Of a stretch of DNA of 64,000 nucleotides, positions 46,605 through 56,398 are shown in pieces (the stretch's first letter is position 1; each line of letters starts with the position of its first letter). A model generated the notes under the pieces. It was given only the letters and a program-made list of their open reading frames with translations. It did no database searches and was not told the origin of the DNA. Location of the stretch: the NCBI RefSeq assembly GCF_000717645.1, contig NZ_JNZZ01000030.1:1-64000 (forward strand), given 5' to 3'. This DNA is from Streptomyces californicus. GTDB lineage: Bacteria > Actinomycetota > Actinomycetes > Streptomycetales > Streptomycetaceae. The position numbers were made by a program, and so were the translations under genes.

Positions 46605-47576
46605 ATGAGCAGCACCGAGTCGCCGCGCGGCCCCATCGACTCCTCCCGCATCCCGCGGTACGCGGGGCCCGCGACGTTCGCCCGGCTGCCCCGGCTCGAC
46701 GAGGTCGGCCGTACCGACGTCGCCGTGGTCGGCGTGCCCTTCGACTCCGGCGTCTCCTACCGCCCCGGCGCCCGCTTCGGCGGCAACGCGATCCGCGAGG
46801 CGTCCCGGCTGCTCCGCCCGTACAACCCGGCCCAGGACGCCTCCCCGTTCGCCCTCGCACAGGTCGCCGACGCCGGGGACATCGCGGCGAACCCGTTCAA
46901 CATCAACGAGGCCGTCGAGACCGTCGAGGCCGCGGCCGACGACCTGCTCTCCACCGGCGCCCGCCTGATGACCCTCGGCGGCGACCACACCATCGCCCTG
47001 CCCCTCCTGCGCTCCGTCGCCAAGAAGCACGGGCCCGTCGCCCTGCTCCACTTCGACGCGCACCTGGACACCTGGGACACCTACTTCGGCGCCGAGTACA
47101 CCCACGGCACCCCGTTCCGCCGGGCCGTCGAGGAAGGCATCCTCGACACCTCCGCCCTCTCCCACGTCGGCACCCGCGGCCCGCTCTACGGCAAGCAGGA
47201 CCTCACCGACGACGAGAAGATGGGCTTCGGCATCGTCACCTCCGCCGACGTCATGCGGCGCGGCGTCGACGAGATCGCCGACCAGCTCCGCCAGCGCATC
47301 GGGGACCGGCCGCTGTACATCTCCATCGACATCGACGTCCTCGACCCGGCGCACGCCCCCGGCACCGGCACCCCCGAGGCCGGCGGCCTCACCTCCCGCG
47401 AGCTGCTGGAGATCCTGCGCGGGCTGGCCTCCTGCCACCTGGTCTCCGCCGACCTGGTCGAGGTCGCGCCCGCGTACGACCACGCCGAGATCACCTCCGT
47501 GGCCGCCTCCCACACCGCGTACGAGCTGACGACGATCATGTCTCGGCAGATCGCGGCCGGGAGGGACCCCAAGTGA
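46605..47576 (+). CDS. Ureohydrolase: guanidinobutyrase or agmatinase
   Basis: Binuclear manganese hydrolase of the arginase/agmatinase family, 323 aa. The metal motifs are complete: [18 protein letters not shown] and [19 protein letters not shown]. It removes urea from agmatine or 4-guanidinobutyrate to give putrescine or GABA. The GTG of the next gene overlaps its stop (GTGA), so the two enzymes are translationally coupled. The ThDP partner favours a guanidinobutyrase in arginine transaminase-type catabolism, but substrate choice cannot be read directly. The PucR regulator is divergent. Confidence 0.88.
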   Translation: MSSTESPRGPIDSSRIPRYAGPATFARLPRLDEVGRTDVAVVGVPFDSGVSYRPGARFGGNAIREASRLLRPYNPAQDASPFALAQVADAGDIAANPFNINEAVETVEAAADDLLSTGARLMTLGGDHTIALPLLRSVAKKHGPVALLHFDAHLDTWDTYFGAEYTHGTPFRRAVEEGILDTSALSHVGTRGPLYGKQDLTDDEKMGFGIVTSADVMRRGVDEIADQLRQRIGDRPLYISIDIDVLDPAHAPGTGTPEAGGLTSRELLEILRGLASCHLVSADLVEVAPAYDHAEITSVAASHTAYELTTIMSRQIAAGRDPK

Positions 47577-49255
47577 GCCACGACCACGACGACCGGCCGC
47601 GGCTCACCGCCGCCCAGGCCGCCGCCGTCCTGACCCCGCCCCCCGGCCGCAACGGCGGCGACCTCGTCGGCGAATCCCTCCAGGGCCTCGGCGCGACCAC
47701 GGTGTTCGGACTCCCCGGCCAGCACGCGCTCGGCGTCTTCGACGCGGTGCGCCGCTCCTCCCTCCGGTACGTCGGGCTCCGCGTCGAGAACAACGCGGGC
47801 TTCGCCGCCGACGCGTACGGCCGGATCACCGGCGAGGTGGCCCCGCTCCTGCTCTCCACCGGGCCCGGCGCGCTCACCTCGCTCGCCGCGCTCCAGGAGG
47901 CGGCCGCCGCCTCCGCGCCCGTCCTCGCGATCGCCAGCCAGGTCCCCGCCGCCGGGCTCGGCGGCGGGCGGCACGGCTACCTCCACGAGCTGCGCGACCA
48001 GCAGGCGGCCGTCCGCGACATCGTGAAGTCCGTCCACACCGTGCGGACCGCGTCGCAGATCCCGTCCGCGATCGCCGCCGCCTGGGAGTCCGCCCTGTCC
48101 GCCCCGCACGGGCCGGTCTGGGTGGAGATCCCGCAGGACGTGCTGCTGGCCGAGACGGTCCTGCCGGTCGTCAGCGCCATGGACGCCAACCCGCGCGAGC
48201 TCTACCCGCGCCCCGAGCTGACGATCGCCGCGGCCCATCTGCTGTCGAACGCGGAACGCCCGGTGATCATCGCCGGCGGCGGAGTGGTCCGCTCCGACGC
48301 CTCCGGCAAACTGCGCGCCCTGGCCGAGAAGCTCGACGCGCCCGTCGTCACCACCTTCGGCGGCAAGGGCGCCTTCCCCTGGGAGCACCCGCTGTCGCTG
48401 CGCTCCTGGCTGGAGGACCGGCACACCACCGACTTCCTGGAGGACGCGGACGTCCTGCTCGTCGTCGGCTCGGGCCTCGGCGAACTCTCCTCGAACTACC
48501 ACACCTTCCGCCCGCGCGGCCGGGTGATCCAGATCGAGGCGGACGCCGGGAAGCTGGAGTCCAACCACCCCGCGCTCGGCATCCACTCCGACGCCCGCGA
48601 GGCGCTGGCCGACCTCCTGGACGCCGTCGAGCGCCGTGAGGACCCGGACGCCGCCGACCGCGTGCGTACGGTGCTGGAGAAGGTACGGGTCCGGATCGAC
48701 GCCCAGGACCTCGTCCTGGAGCAGCAGGTCCTCGCCGCCGTCCGTGAGGCGCTGCCCGCCGCCGCGCCCAGCTTCTGGGACATGACGATCCTCGCGTACT
48801 GGGCGTGGTCCGCGTTCGACGCGCGGCGCCCCAACACCATGCACTCCGCCCAGGGCGCGGGCGGCCTCGGATACGCCTTCCCGGCGGCCGTCGGGGCGGC
48901 GGTCGCCGATCCGACGAAGCCGGTGCTCGCGGTCTCCGGCGACGGCGGGGCGATGTACTCCATCGCGGAGCTGGCCACCGCCCGCCAGTACGACCTGCCG
49001 CTGACCTGGCTGATCGTCGACGACGGCGGCTACGGCATCCTGCGCGAGTACATGACGGACGCCTTCGGCGAGACCACCGGGACCGAACTGTCCCGTCCGG
49101 ACTTCGTCGCGCTCGCCGAGTCCTTCGGCGTCCCGGCCGTCCGTACGACACCGGAGTCCCTCGCCGCCGATCTCGGCACGGCGCTGGCCGCCCCGGGGCC
49201 GTCCGTCGTCGTGCTGCCGGCCCTGCTCCGGATGTTCGAGCCGACGCATCTGTGA
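47573..49255 (+). CDS. Thiamine-diphosphate-dependent enzyme (2-ketoarginine decarboxylase-like?)
   Basis: An acetolactate-synthase-fold ThDP enzyme of 560 aa. The catalytic Glu72 lies in [15 protein letters not shown], and the ThDP/Mg2+ motif starts with GDG at residues 456-458. The usual NN end of that motif is replaced by Asp483-Asp484 ([13 protein letters not shown]). It is coupled to a ureohydrolase with GTGA overlap. In Pseudomonas the pair AruI (2-ketoarginine decarboxylase) and GbuA (guanidinobutyrase) belong to one pathway, so an AruI-like role is my inference; a true acetolactate synthase is unlikely because no small subunit is nearby. Confidence 0.75.
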   Translation: MSHDHDDRPRLTAAQAAAVLTPPPGRNGGDLVGESLQGLGATTVFGLPGQHALGVFDAVRRSSLRYVGLRVENNAGFAADAYGRITGEVAPLLLSTGPGALTSLAALQEAAAASAPVLAIASQVPAAGLGGGRHGYLHELRDQQAAVRDIVKSVHTVRTASQIPSAIAAAWESALSAPHGPVWVEIPQDVLLAETVLPVVSAMDANPRELYPRPELTIAAAHLLSNAERPVIIAGGGVVRSDASGKLRALAEKLDAPVVTTFGGKGAFPWEHPLSLRSWLEDRHTTDFLEDADVLLVVGSGLGELSSNYHTFRPRGRVIQIEADAGKLESNHPALGIHSDAREALADLLDAVERREDPDAADRVRTVLEKVRVRIDAQDLVLEQQVLAAVREALPAAAPSFWDMTILAYWAWSAFDARRPNTMHSAQGAGGLGYAFPAAVGAAVADPTKPVLAVSGDGGAMYSIAELATARQYDLPLTWLIVDDGGYGILREYMTDAFGETTGTELSRPDFVALAESFGVPAVRTTPESLAADLGTALAAPGPSVVVLPALLRMFEPTHL

Positions 49256-49262
49256 GCCGCGC

Positions 49263-49294
49263 GCGTGGTGGCCCGGCCCGCTGGGCCACCACGC
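49263..49294. terminator. Terminator between the ThDP enzyme and antitoxin genes
   Basis: A 12-bp perfect stem (GCGTGGTGGCCC) with an 8-base loop lies immediately after the ThDP enzyme stop, between two convergent genes. Confidence 0.8.
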
Positions 49295-49308
49295 ACGGAG
49301 AGCGCGGG

Positions 49309-49728
49309 CTACCCCTGGGCCGCCTGCCGGGCCGGGGCCTCGTAGGGCTCGTCCTCCTTTTCGGGAGAGGCCGGTGCGGACGCCTCCGGTGTGTCGTTGT
49401 CGAGATCGGTGAACGTCACACGGATGCTGCTCCCGAACAGCTCCATCCAGAACTTCGCCTCCATGGCGCGGGCCAGCCGTGCCAGCAGGGGCACCGTGGG
49501 AACCGTGCCGCCGAGCTCCAGTTTCGAGACCTGCGGCTGTGTCATACCGGCGCGTCGGGCCAGCTCGGTCTGTGAGAGGCCGAGGGCGACCCGGCGGTCG
49601 TACACGGCCTGTCCGAGGTCGAACGCGAGGGAGATCTCCTCGCGAAGCCGCTCCACCTCGGGGCCCTCGGCGATCCCCCGCGCGACCTTCTCGTCGCGTG
49701 CGAGCTTCCAGCGTGCGTGGCTGGCCAT
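49309..49728 (-). CDS. HigA-type antitoxin (XRE helix-turn-helix)
   Basis: A 139-aa protein with an XRE/Cro helix-turn-helix at residues 42-92 (VYDRRVALGLSQTELARRAGMTQPQVSKLELGGTVPTVPLLARLARAM). The acidic disordered C-terminus probably wraps the toxin. Its ATG shares one base with the toxin stop (TAATG), the classic coupling of a toxin-first HigBA module. It should bind its own promoter, at 50114-50151, as co-repressor with the toxin. Confidence 0.88.
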   Translation of the reverse strand: MASHARWKLARDEKVARGIAEGPEVERLREEISLAFDLGQAVYDRRVALGLSQTELARRAGMTQPQVSKLELGGTVPTVPLLARLARAMEAKFWMELFGSSIRVTFTDLDNDTPEASAPASPEKEDEPYEAPARQAAQG

Positions 49729-50117
49729 TACCGCTTCTCCTTCTCCTCGTCGACTGTGCGCGTGTACACGTCATGAGCCGCTCGGTGCTCGGTCTCGCAC
49801 AGCACTTTGGCGCGCTTGGCGCGAGCGATCTCGGCAGTCTCCCGCCGTCGGGTCTTGCGGAAGACGGTAAGCAGGACGATCCGCCGATCCGGCGCGAGCC
49901 AGTAGGGAATCCGAGTGGCGTGCCCGGACCGCCCGAGGCTGAACCGAAGCTCGCGGACACCGTCGCCGAGGTGCCGGGAGTACGGCTCCCCCAAGGTCGT
50001 GGGGTGTTCCCGCAGCAGGTCGGCCACGTGCTCGACCACGAGGAAGTCGCGGAGCGAAAGGTTCATCAGCCACAGTCGAACCTCGGGTTCGATCTCGATC
50101 ACATAGGGTGTTTCCAT
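49728..50117 (-). CDS. HigB-type toxin (Gp49/RelE-like mRNA interferase)
   Basis: A 129-aa basic protein of the Gp49/HigB family (RHLGDGVRELRFSLGRSGHATRIPYWLAPDRRIVLLTVFRKTRR), with the conserved Arg-Phe and C-terminal Lys/Arg helix of the RelE superfamily. It cleaves ribosome-bound mRNA in characterised family members. It is upstream of the antitoxin gene. The start ATG lies inside the left arm of an inverted repeat (CCATATA), suggesting autorepression at the start codon. The promoter is AT-rich compared with the genome. Confidence 0.85.
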   Translation of the reverse strand: METPYVIEIEPEVRLWLMNLSLRDFLVVEHVADLLREHPTTLGEPYSRHLGDGVRELRFSLGRSGHATRIPYWLAPDRRIVLLTVFRKTRRRETAEIARAKRAKVLCETEHRAAHDVYTRTVDEEKEKR

Positions 50118-50151
50118 ATATCGGAACGTATAGATGCTTCAGTGTATATGG
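50114..50151. promoter_or_regulatory. AT-rich inverted repeat at the toxin start
   Basis: CCATATA (50114-50120) and TATATGG (50145-50151) are complementary arms 24 bases apart and enclose an AT-rich stretch. The left arm overlaps the toxin start codon. This is a likely promoter and autoregulatory site of the module. Confidence 0.5.
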
Positions 50152-50411
50152 CTTGCCCTCTTCGCGCAGTCACCTGAAAGAGTGATCAGCCCCTTCGGTG
50201 TTGCCGCCCCGCTTTGTTGCGGAGGGATGAAATCCGGTCGCAGCCGTGTTGCCGCCTCCGGACGACCCGACCGGAACCGGCCGACCGGACCGCACGACCG
50301 GACTGCTCGACCGCCGCTGTCCGGCGGCGACCGGCGGCCGGGCCGGGCCGGGCCGTCGAACCATCGAGTCATCGAGCCATCGAGACCACCGAGCCGAACG
50401 GGAGGCGACGC

Positions 50412-53400
50412 GTGACGGGCGCAGAACGACAGGGGTGGGGCCGGCGGCTGACCGGGTACGCGTGGCGGTACCGGCGCAACGTCGTGCTCGCCCTCGGCTC
50501 GTCCCTCGCCGGCATGGCCGTGATGGCCCTCGTCCCGCTGATCACCAAGGTGATCATCGACGACGTGGTCACCGACCACACCCGCTCCCTCGCCGTGTGG
50601 ACCGGACTGCTCGTCGGCGCGGCCGTCCTCGTCTACGTCGCCACCTACATCCGCCGGTACTACGGCGGCCGGCTCGCCCTGGACGTCCAGCACGATCTGC
50701 GTACGGACATGTACGCGACGATCACCCGGCTCGACGGGAAGCGTCAGGACGAGCTGTCCACCGGGCAGGTCGTCGGCCGCGCCACCAGCGACCTCCAGCT
50801 GATCCAGGGGCTGCTGTTCATGCTCCCGATGACCATCGGGAACGTGCTGCTCTTCCTCATCTCCCTGGTGATCATGGCGTGGCTCTCCCTCCCGCTCACG
50901 CTCGTCGCCCTCGCCGTCGCCCCCGCCCTCTGGTTCATCGCCCGCCGTTCCAAGGCCCGCCTCTTCCCCGCCACCTGGTACGCCCAGAGCCAGGCCGCCG
51001 CCGTCGCCGGCGTCGTGGACGGGGCCGTCTCCGGGGTCCGGGTCGTCAAGGGGTTCGGCCAGGAGGACCAGGAGACCGGCAAGCTCCGCGAGGTCGGGCG
51101 GCGCCTCTTCGCCGGGCGGCTGCGCACCATCCGGCTGAACTCCCGCTACACGCCCGCCCTCCAGGCCGTGCCCGCGCTCGGCCAGGTCGCCATGCTCGCG
51201 CTCGGCGGCTGGCTGGCCACCCGGGGCGAGATCACGCTCGGCACGTTCGTCGCCTTCTCCACCTACCTGGCCCAGCTCGTCGGCCCGGTCCGGATGCTCG
51301 CCATGGTCCTCACCGTCGGCCAGCAGGCCCGCGCCGGCGTGGAGCGCGTCCTGGAGCTCATCGACACCGAGCCCTCCATGAAGGACGGCACGAAGGAGCT
51401 GCCCGCCGACGCCCCGGCCGGCATCGAGTTCGACGACGTACGGTTCGGCTACGGTCCCGACCGCCCGGCCTCCGCCGCCGACGAGGGCCCCGGGAGCAAA
51501 GCCTCCGAACGCCCCGTCCTCGACGGGTTCTCGCTCACCGTCGAACCCGGCGAGACCGTCGCCGTCGTCGGCGCGTCCGGCAGCGGCAAGTCCACGCTCT
51601 CCCTTCTGGTGCCCCGCTTCTACGACGTGTCCCACGGGGCCGTCCTCGTCGGTGGCCGCGACGTCCGCGAGCTGACCCAGGCGTCCCTGCGCTCGGCGAT
51701 CGGGCTGGTCCCCGAGGACAGCTTCCTGTTCTCCGACACCGTCCGCGCCAACATCGCGTACGGCGTCCCCGACGCCACCCAGGAGCAGATCGAGCGGGCC
51801 GCCCGCGCCGCCCAGGCGCACGGCTTCATCTCCGACCTGCCCGACGGGTACGACACCACCGTCGGCGAGCACGGCCTCACCCTCTCCGGCGGCCAGCGCC
51901 AGCGCGTCGCCCTCGCCCGCGCCATCCTCACCGACCCCCGGCTCCTCCTCCTCGACGACGCGACCTCCGCCGTCGACGCCCGCGTCGAGCACGAGATCCA
52001 CGACGCCCTCAAGCGGGTGATGGCGGGCCGCACCACCCTCCTCATCGCCCACCGCCGCTCCACCCTCCAGCTCGCGGACCGCATCGCCGTCCTGGACGGC
52101 GGGAAGCTCGCCGCGCTCGGCACCCACGAGGAGTTGGAGCGCACCTCGCCCCTCTACCGCAGGCTGCTCACCGACCCCGACGAGCTGGGCGGCGCCTCGC
52201 CCGGCCACCGGCCGGCGCCGACCGCGGCGGACCCCGGGGACGACCGCATGCTCCAGGAGGAGCTGGACGCGGAGTTCGACGCCGAGCGCGGCATCACGCC
52301 CGCGCTGTGGATCCGCGAGGAGGAGGAGCGGGACGCCACCGTCGCCGGCATGCCCGCGACGCCCGAACTCCTCGCCCAGGTCGAGGCGCTGCCCCCGGCC
52401 ACGGACACCCCCGAGGTCGACGAGACCGCCGCCATGCGCCCGGAGGAGTCCTACGGTCTGCGGCGGCTGGTGCGCGGCTTCGGGGCCGTCCTGCTGCTGA
52501 GCTTCGGCCTGGTCGCCGTGGACGCGGGCATGGGCCTGCTGCTCCCGGTCCTCATCCGGCACGGCATCGACGAGGGCGTCACTCAGCTCTCGCTCGGCGC
52601 GGTGTGGGCGGCCTCCGCGATCGCGCTCGTCGTCGTGCTCGTCCAGTGGGCGGCCCAGACCGGCGAGATCCGGATGACCGGCCGGACCGGCGAGCGCATG
52701 CTCTACTCGCTCCGGCTCAAGATCTTCGCCCAGCTCCAGCGCCTCGGTCTCGACTACTACGAACGCGAGCTGACCGGCCGGATCATGACCCGGATGACGA
52801 CGGACGTGGACGCGCTCTCCACGTTCCTGCAGACCGGTCTGGTCACCGCGTTCGTCTCGGTGGTCACCTTCTTCGGGATCATGGTCGCCCTGCTCGTCCT
52901 GGACCTCCAGCTCGCCCTGGTCGTCTTCGCCACCCTGCCCGTGCTGATCATCGGCACGGTCTTCTTCCGGCGCAGCAGCGTCAAGGCGTACGAACTGGCC
53001 CGGACCCGCATCAGCGCGGTCAACGCCGACCTCCAGGAGTCCGTCGCCGGTCTCCGGATCGTCCAGGCGTTCGGCCGCGAGCACGACGGAGCCGTCCGCT
53101 TCACCGAGCGGAGCGACAGCTACCGCCAGGCCCGGGTGCGCGGCCAGTGGCTGATCTCCGTCTACTTCCCGTTCGTCCAGCTCCTGGCCTCCGTCGCCGC
53201 GGCCGCCGTCATGATCGTCGGCGCGGGCCGGATCGATGACGGCACGCTGACCACCGGCGCCCTGGTCGCCTACCTCCTCTACATCGACCTCTTCTTCGCC
53301 CCCGTCCAGCAGCTCTCCCAGGTCTTCGACGGCTACCAGCAGGCCACGGTCTCGCTCGGCCGCATCCAGGAGCTGCTGCGCGAGCCCACCTCGACCGCCG

Positions 53401-54185
53401 ACCCGGACGAACCGCGCGACGTGCTCTCCCTGCGCGGCGAGATCGCGTTCGAGGACGTGTCGTTCGCGTACGGGGACGACGAGGAGGCCCTGACCGGTGT
53501 GGACCTGCGCATCCCGGCCGGGCAGACGGTGGCGTTCGTGGGGGAGACGGGCGCCGGGAAGTCGACCCTGGTCAAGCTGGTCGCCCGGTACTACGACCCC
53601 ACCGGCGGCCGGGTCACCGCCGACGGGGCCGACCTGCGCACCCTCGACTCGACCGCCTACCGGCACCGGCTCGGCGTCGTCCCGCAGGAGGCGTACCTCT
53701 TCGCCGGCACCGTGCGCGACGCCATCGCCTACGGGCGGCCCGACGCCACCGACGCCCAGGTCGAGGCGGCGGCCCGCGCGGTCGGCGCGCACGAGATGAT
53801 CGCCACGCTGGAGGGCGGCTACCTCCACGAGGTCGCCGAGCGCGGCCGCAACCTCTCCGCCGGCCAGCGCCAGCTCGTCGCGCTGGCCCGCGCCGAGCTG
53901 GTCGATCCGGACATCCTGCTCCTGGACGAGGCCACCGCCGCGCTGGACCTCGCCACCGAGGCCCTGGTCAACCAGGCCACCGACCGGCTGGCCGGCCGCC
54001 GCACCACCCTGGTCGTCGCCCACCGGCTGACCACCGCGGCCCGTGCCGACCGCGTGGTGGTGATGGACCACGGGCGCGTCGCCGAGGACGGCACGCACGA
54101 CGAGCTGCTGGCCCTGGGCGGACGGTACGCCCGGCTGTGGCGCACGTTCATAGGGGAGGACGAGCCGGTGACGGTCGTCGGCTGA
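50412..54185 (+). CDS. Single-chain ABC exporter with two fused TMD-NBD halves
   Basis: A 1257-aa ABC exporter of the MsbA/LmrA type in which both halves are on one polypeptide. Half 1: membrane domain residues 15-310, Walker A GASGSGKST (387), signature LSGGQ (491), Walker B ending Asp515-Asp516. An acidic linker of about 90 residues (600-690) precedes half 2: Walker A GETGAGKST (1044), signature LSAGQ (1148), Walker B Asp1172-Glu1173. NBD1 has Asp where the catalytic Glu belongs, so one of the two ATP sites is predicted to be degenerate, as in heterodimeric exporters. GTG start with GGGAGG 6 bases upstream. Substrate unknown. Confidence 0.92.
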   Translation: MTGAERQGWGRRLTGYAWRYRRNVVLALGSSLAGMAVMALVPLITKVIIDDVVTDHTRSLAVWTGLLVGAAVLVYVATYIRRYYGGRLALDVQHDLRTDMYATITRLDGKRQDELSTGQVVGRATSDLQLIQGLLFMLPMTIGNVLLFLISLVIMAWLSLPLTLVALAVAPALWFIARRSKARLFPATWYAQSQAAAVAGVVDGAVSGVRVVKGFGQEDQETGKLREVGRRLFAGRLRTIRLNSRYTPALQAVPALGQVAMLALGGWLATRGEITLGTFVAFSTYLAQLVGPVRMLAMVLTVGQQARAGVERVLELIDTEPSMKDGTKELPADAPAGIEFDDVRFGYGPDRPASAADEGPGSKASERPVLDGFSLTVEPGETVAVVGASGSGKSTLSLLVPRFYDVSHGAVLVGGRDVRELTQASLRSAIGLVPEDSFLFSDTVRANIAYGVPDATQEQIERAARAAQAHGFISDLPDGYDTTVGEHGLTLSGGQRQRVALARAILTDPRLLLLDDATSAVDARVEHEIHDALKRVMAGRTTLLIAHRRSTLQLADRIAVLDGGKLAALGTHEELERTSPLYRRLLTDPDELGGASPGHRPAPTAADPGDDRMLQEELDAEFDAERGITPALWIREEEERDATVAGMPATPELLAQVEALPPATDTPEVDETAAMRPEESYGLRRLVRGFGAVLLLSFGLVAVDAGMGLLLPVLIRHGIDEGVTQLSLGAVWAASAIALVVVLVQWAAQTGEIRMTGRTGERMLYSLRLKIFAQLQRLGLDYYERELTGRIMTRMTTDVDALSTFLQTGLVTAFVSVVTFFGIMVALLVLDLQLALVVFATLPVLIIGTVFFRRSSVKAYELARTRISAVNADLQESVAGLRIVQAFGREHDGAVRFTERSDSYRQARVRGQWLISVYFPFVQLLASVAAAAVMIVGAGRIDDGTLTTGALVAYLLYIDLFFAPVQQLSQVFDGYQQATVSLGRIQELLREPTSTADPDEPRDVLSLRGEIAFEDVSFAYGDDEEALTGVDLRIPAGQTVAFVGETGAGKSTLVKLVARYYDPTGGRVTADGADLRTLDSTAYRHRLGVVPQEAYLFAGTVRDAIAYGRPDATDAQVEAAARAVGAHEMIATLEGGYLHEVAERGRNLSAGQRQLVALARAELVDPDILLLDEATAALDLATEALVNQATDRLAGRRTTLVVAHRLTTAARADRVVVMDHGRVAEDGTHDELLALGGRYARLWRTFIGEDEPVTVVG

Positions 54186-54464
54186 GGGGAGGCGGCCGGT
54201 CCCGCCCCGGCCGTGCAACCTCTCACGGCGTTTCTGCGTCGTAGCCGGAGACGCGGGAGTGCGTACAGACGTCAGGTGGGGGCGAAGGTGTTCGACTGGG
54301 CTGCGGGGCCACCGGGGTGGAGAGCCGTCACCGGCGGGGGAGCGACGGCCGGACGCCCCGACTCCGCCAGGCCCCACCCCGCCCGGCCTGACCACGACCG
54401 TTCCGAGCCCACCCGACCTGACTCCGCCCGGTCCGGCCCCACCGGCTCCCGGAGGCGGAGGCTC

Positions 54465-54827
54465 GTGGTCCGCGTTCTCGTGCTCCCCCTCCTGGCCGGG
54501 CTCGTGCCCCTCCTCGCCGCCCCCGGCGCCGCGCACGCCGCGGCCGGCTGCTCCGGTCGCCCCGCGAAGACCGTCGAGTTCTCCACCGGGGAACTGCGCG
54601 TCTACAAGAGCCGCTCCCAGGCGTGCGCCGTGACCGTCGCCAAGAAGCCCGGCAAGCGGAGGACGATGAGCGTCACCCTCCAGGCGCGCGGCGGACGCGC
54701 CGTCACCGACAAGGGCGCGTACACGAAGATGGCCGGTCCGGTCACGGTCAGCGCGCTGAACCGCTGCGTCCGGGCCACCGGTGCGATCGGCAAGAAGTCC
54801 GCCTCCACCGGATGGATTCTCTGCTGA
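54465..54827 (+). CDS. Small secreted protein resembling spore-associated protein SapA
   Basis: A 120-aa precursor with a Sec signal peptide (VRVLVLPLLAGLVPLLAAPGAAHAA) and a mature domain of about 95 residues with four cysteines, one of them the very last residue, giving two probable disulfides. The mature pattern (CAVTVAKKPGKRRTMSVTLQ, AGPVTVSALNRCV) resembles Streptomyces spore-associated SapA-like proteins. The GTG at 54465 is chosen because GGAGG precedes it and a signal peptide follows directly; the longer reading upstream is Arg/Pro-rich and looks non-coding. The role is unknown. Confidence 0.6.
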   Translation: MVRVLVLPLLAGLVPLLAAPGAAHAAAGCSGRPAKTVEFSTGELRVYKSRSQACAVTVAKKPGKRRTMSVTLQARGGRAVTDKGAYTKMAGPVTVSALNRCVRATGAIGKKSASTGWILC

Positions 54828-54905
54828 CACGGGCAACCGGGTCTGGCGTGGCGTGTGTTGCCCCGATAAGTTCACGGCGACTGTTGTGAATCAAGGGGAG
54901 GGTGC

Positions 54906-56387
54906 ATGCGCAAGGCGCTCACAGGGGTTCTCTCGCTCGCCGTGCTCATAGGCACGGTCGGAGCCGCGGGAGCCTCGGCCGGTGCGGCCACCGCCGCGGA
55001 ACCGGCCGCGAAGCGGAACAGTGCCGCCGCCGGCGGCGAAGCGAGCAACGAGGACATCAAGGACCGCATCCTGGCGATCCCGGGGATGAGCCTGATCGAG
55101 GAGAAGCCGTACGCGGGCTACCGCTACTTCGTCCTCAACTACACCCAGCCGGTCGACCACCGGCGCCCGTCCAAGGGCACGTTCCAGCAGCGCCTGACCC
55201 TGCTGCACAAGGACGTGAGCCGCCCGACGGTCTTCTTCACCAGCGGCTACAACGTCTCCACCAACCCCAGCCGCAGCGAGCCGACGCAGATCGTCGACGG
55301 CAACCAGGTCTCCCTGGAGTACCGCTTCTTCACCCCGTCGCGCCCGGCCCCGGCCGACTGGTCCAAGCTGGACATCTGGCAGGCCGCCAGCGACCAGCAC
55401 CGGGTGTTCACCGCGCTCAAGAAGATCTACGGCAAGAAGTGGCTGGCCACCGGCGGGTCCAAGGGCGGCATGACCGCCACGTACTTCGAGCGCTTCTACC
55501 CGAAGGACATGGACGGCGTCGTCGCCTACGTCGCGCCCAACGACGTGAACAACAAGGAGGACTCGGCGTACGACCGGTTCTTCCGCGACGTCGGCACCAA
55601 GGAGTGCCGCGACAAGCTGGCCGGGGTGCAGCGCGAGGCGCTGATCCGGCGGGCCCCGCTCCAGAAGAAGTTCAAGGAGCAGGCCGCGGCCAACGGCTGG
55701 ACGTTCAACACCGTCGGCTCCCTCGACCGCGCCTACGAGGCCACGGTCATGGACTACGTGTGGGCGTTCTGGCAGTACAGCCTGCTCGCCGACTGCGCGG
55801 ACATCCCGGCCGACGCGAAGAAGGCCGCGGACGACGACATCTGGAACTCCGTCGACGGCATCTCCGGCTTCTCGGCCTACGCCGACCAGGGTCTGGCGAC
55901 GTACACCCCGTACTACTACCAGGCCGGTACGCAGCTCGGGTCGCCGGACATCAAGCAGCCCTGGCTCGGCAACCTGAGCCGCTACGGCTACCAGCCCCCG
56001 CGCAACTTCGTGCCGCGCTCCATCCCCATGAAGTTCGACCGGGGCGCGATGCGGGACATCGACCGCTGGGTCAAGCACAACGCCCGGCAGATGATGTACG
56101 TCAACGGCGAGAACGACCCGTGGAGCGCGGAGCCGTTCCGCCTCGGCCACGGCGCGCGGGACAGCGCGGTCTACACCGTCCCCGGCGGCAACCACGGCTC
56201 CAAGGTCTCCGGTCTCCCCGAGGCCCAGAAGGCCGCGGCCACCGCCGCGATCCTGCGCTGGGCGGGCGTCGCCCCGGCCGCCGTCGAGGCGGACCCGGCG
56301 AAGGCCGAGCCGCTGGCGAAGTTCGACAGTCGGCTGGACCGCCGCAACGGCGAGGTCGAGCGCGACGAGGCGACCCTGCGCCCGTAG
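54906..56387 (+). CDS. Secreted prolyl tri/tetrapeptidyl aminopeptidase (peptidase S37 type)
   Basis: A 493-aa secreted serine peptidase with a Sec signal peptide (MRKALTGVLSLAVLIGTVGAAGASAGA). The alpha/beta-hydrolase catalytic set is visible: Ser185 in GGSKGGMT, Asp in NGENDPW and His in GGNHGSK. Homologues in Streptomyces remove tri- and tetrapeptides ending in proline and assist in activating secreted proenzymes such as transglutaminase. The ATG at 54906 follows AAGGGGAGG. It is followed by two tandem hairpins. Confidence 0.9.
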   Translation: MRKALTGVLSLAVLIGTVGAAGASAGAATAAEPAAKRNSAAAGGEASNEDIKDRILAIPGMSLIEEKPYAGYRYFVLNYTQPVDHRRPSKGTFQQRLTLLHKDVSRPTVFFTSGYNVSTNPSRSEPTQIVDGNQVSLEYRFFTPSRPAPADWSKLDIWQAASDQHRVFTALKKIYGKKWLATGGSKGGMTATYFERFYPKDMDGVVAYVAPNDVNNKEDSAYDRFFRDVGTKECRDKLAGVQREALIRRAPLQKKFKEQAAANGWTFNTVGSLDRAYEATVMDYVWAFWQYSLLADCADIPADAKKAADDDIWNSVDGISGFSAYADQGLATYTPYYYQAGTQLGSPDIKQPWLGNLSRYGYQPPRNFVPRSIPMKFDRGAMRDIDRWVKHNARQMMYVNGENDPWSAEPFRLGHGARDSAVYTVPGGNHGSKVSGLPEAQKAAATAAILRWAGVAPAAVEADPAKAEPLAKFDSRLDRRNGEVERDEATLRP

Positions 56388-56398
56388 GCGGGTGAGCG

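Noticed and set aside
50139..54875. 1578-codon minus-strand open frame across the ABC exporter
   Set aside because: Shadow of the exporter gene with Asp/Glu/Gly/Arg-rich low complexity and no recognisable motif.
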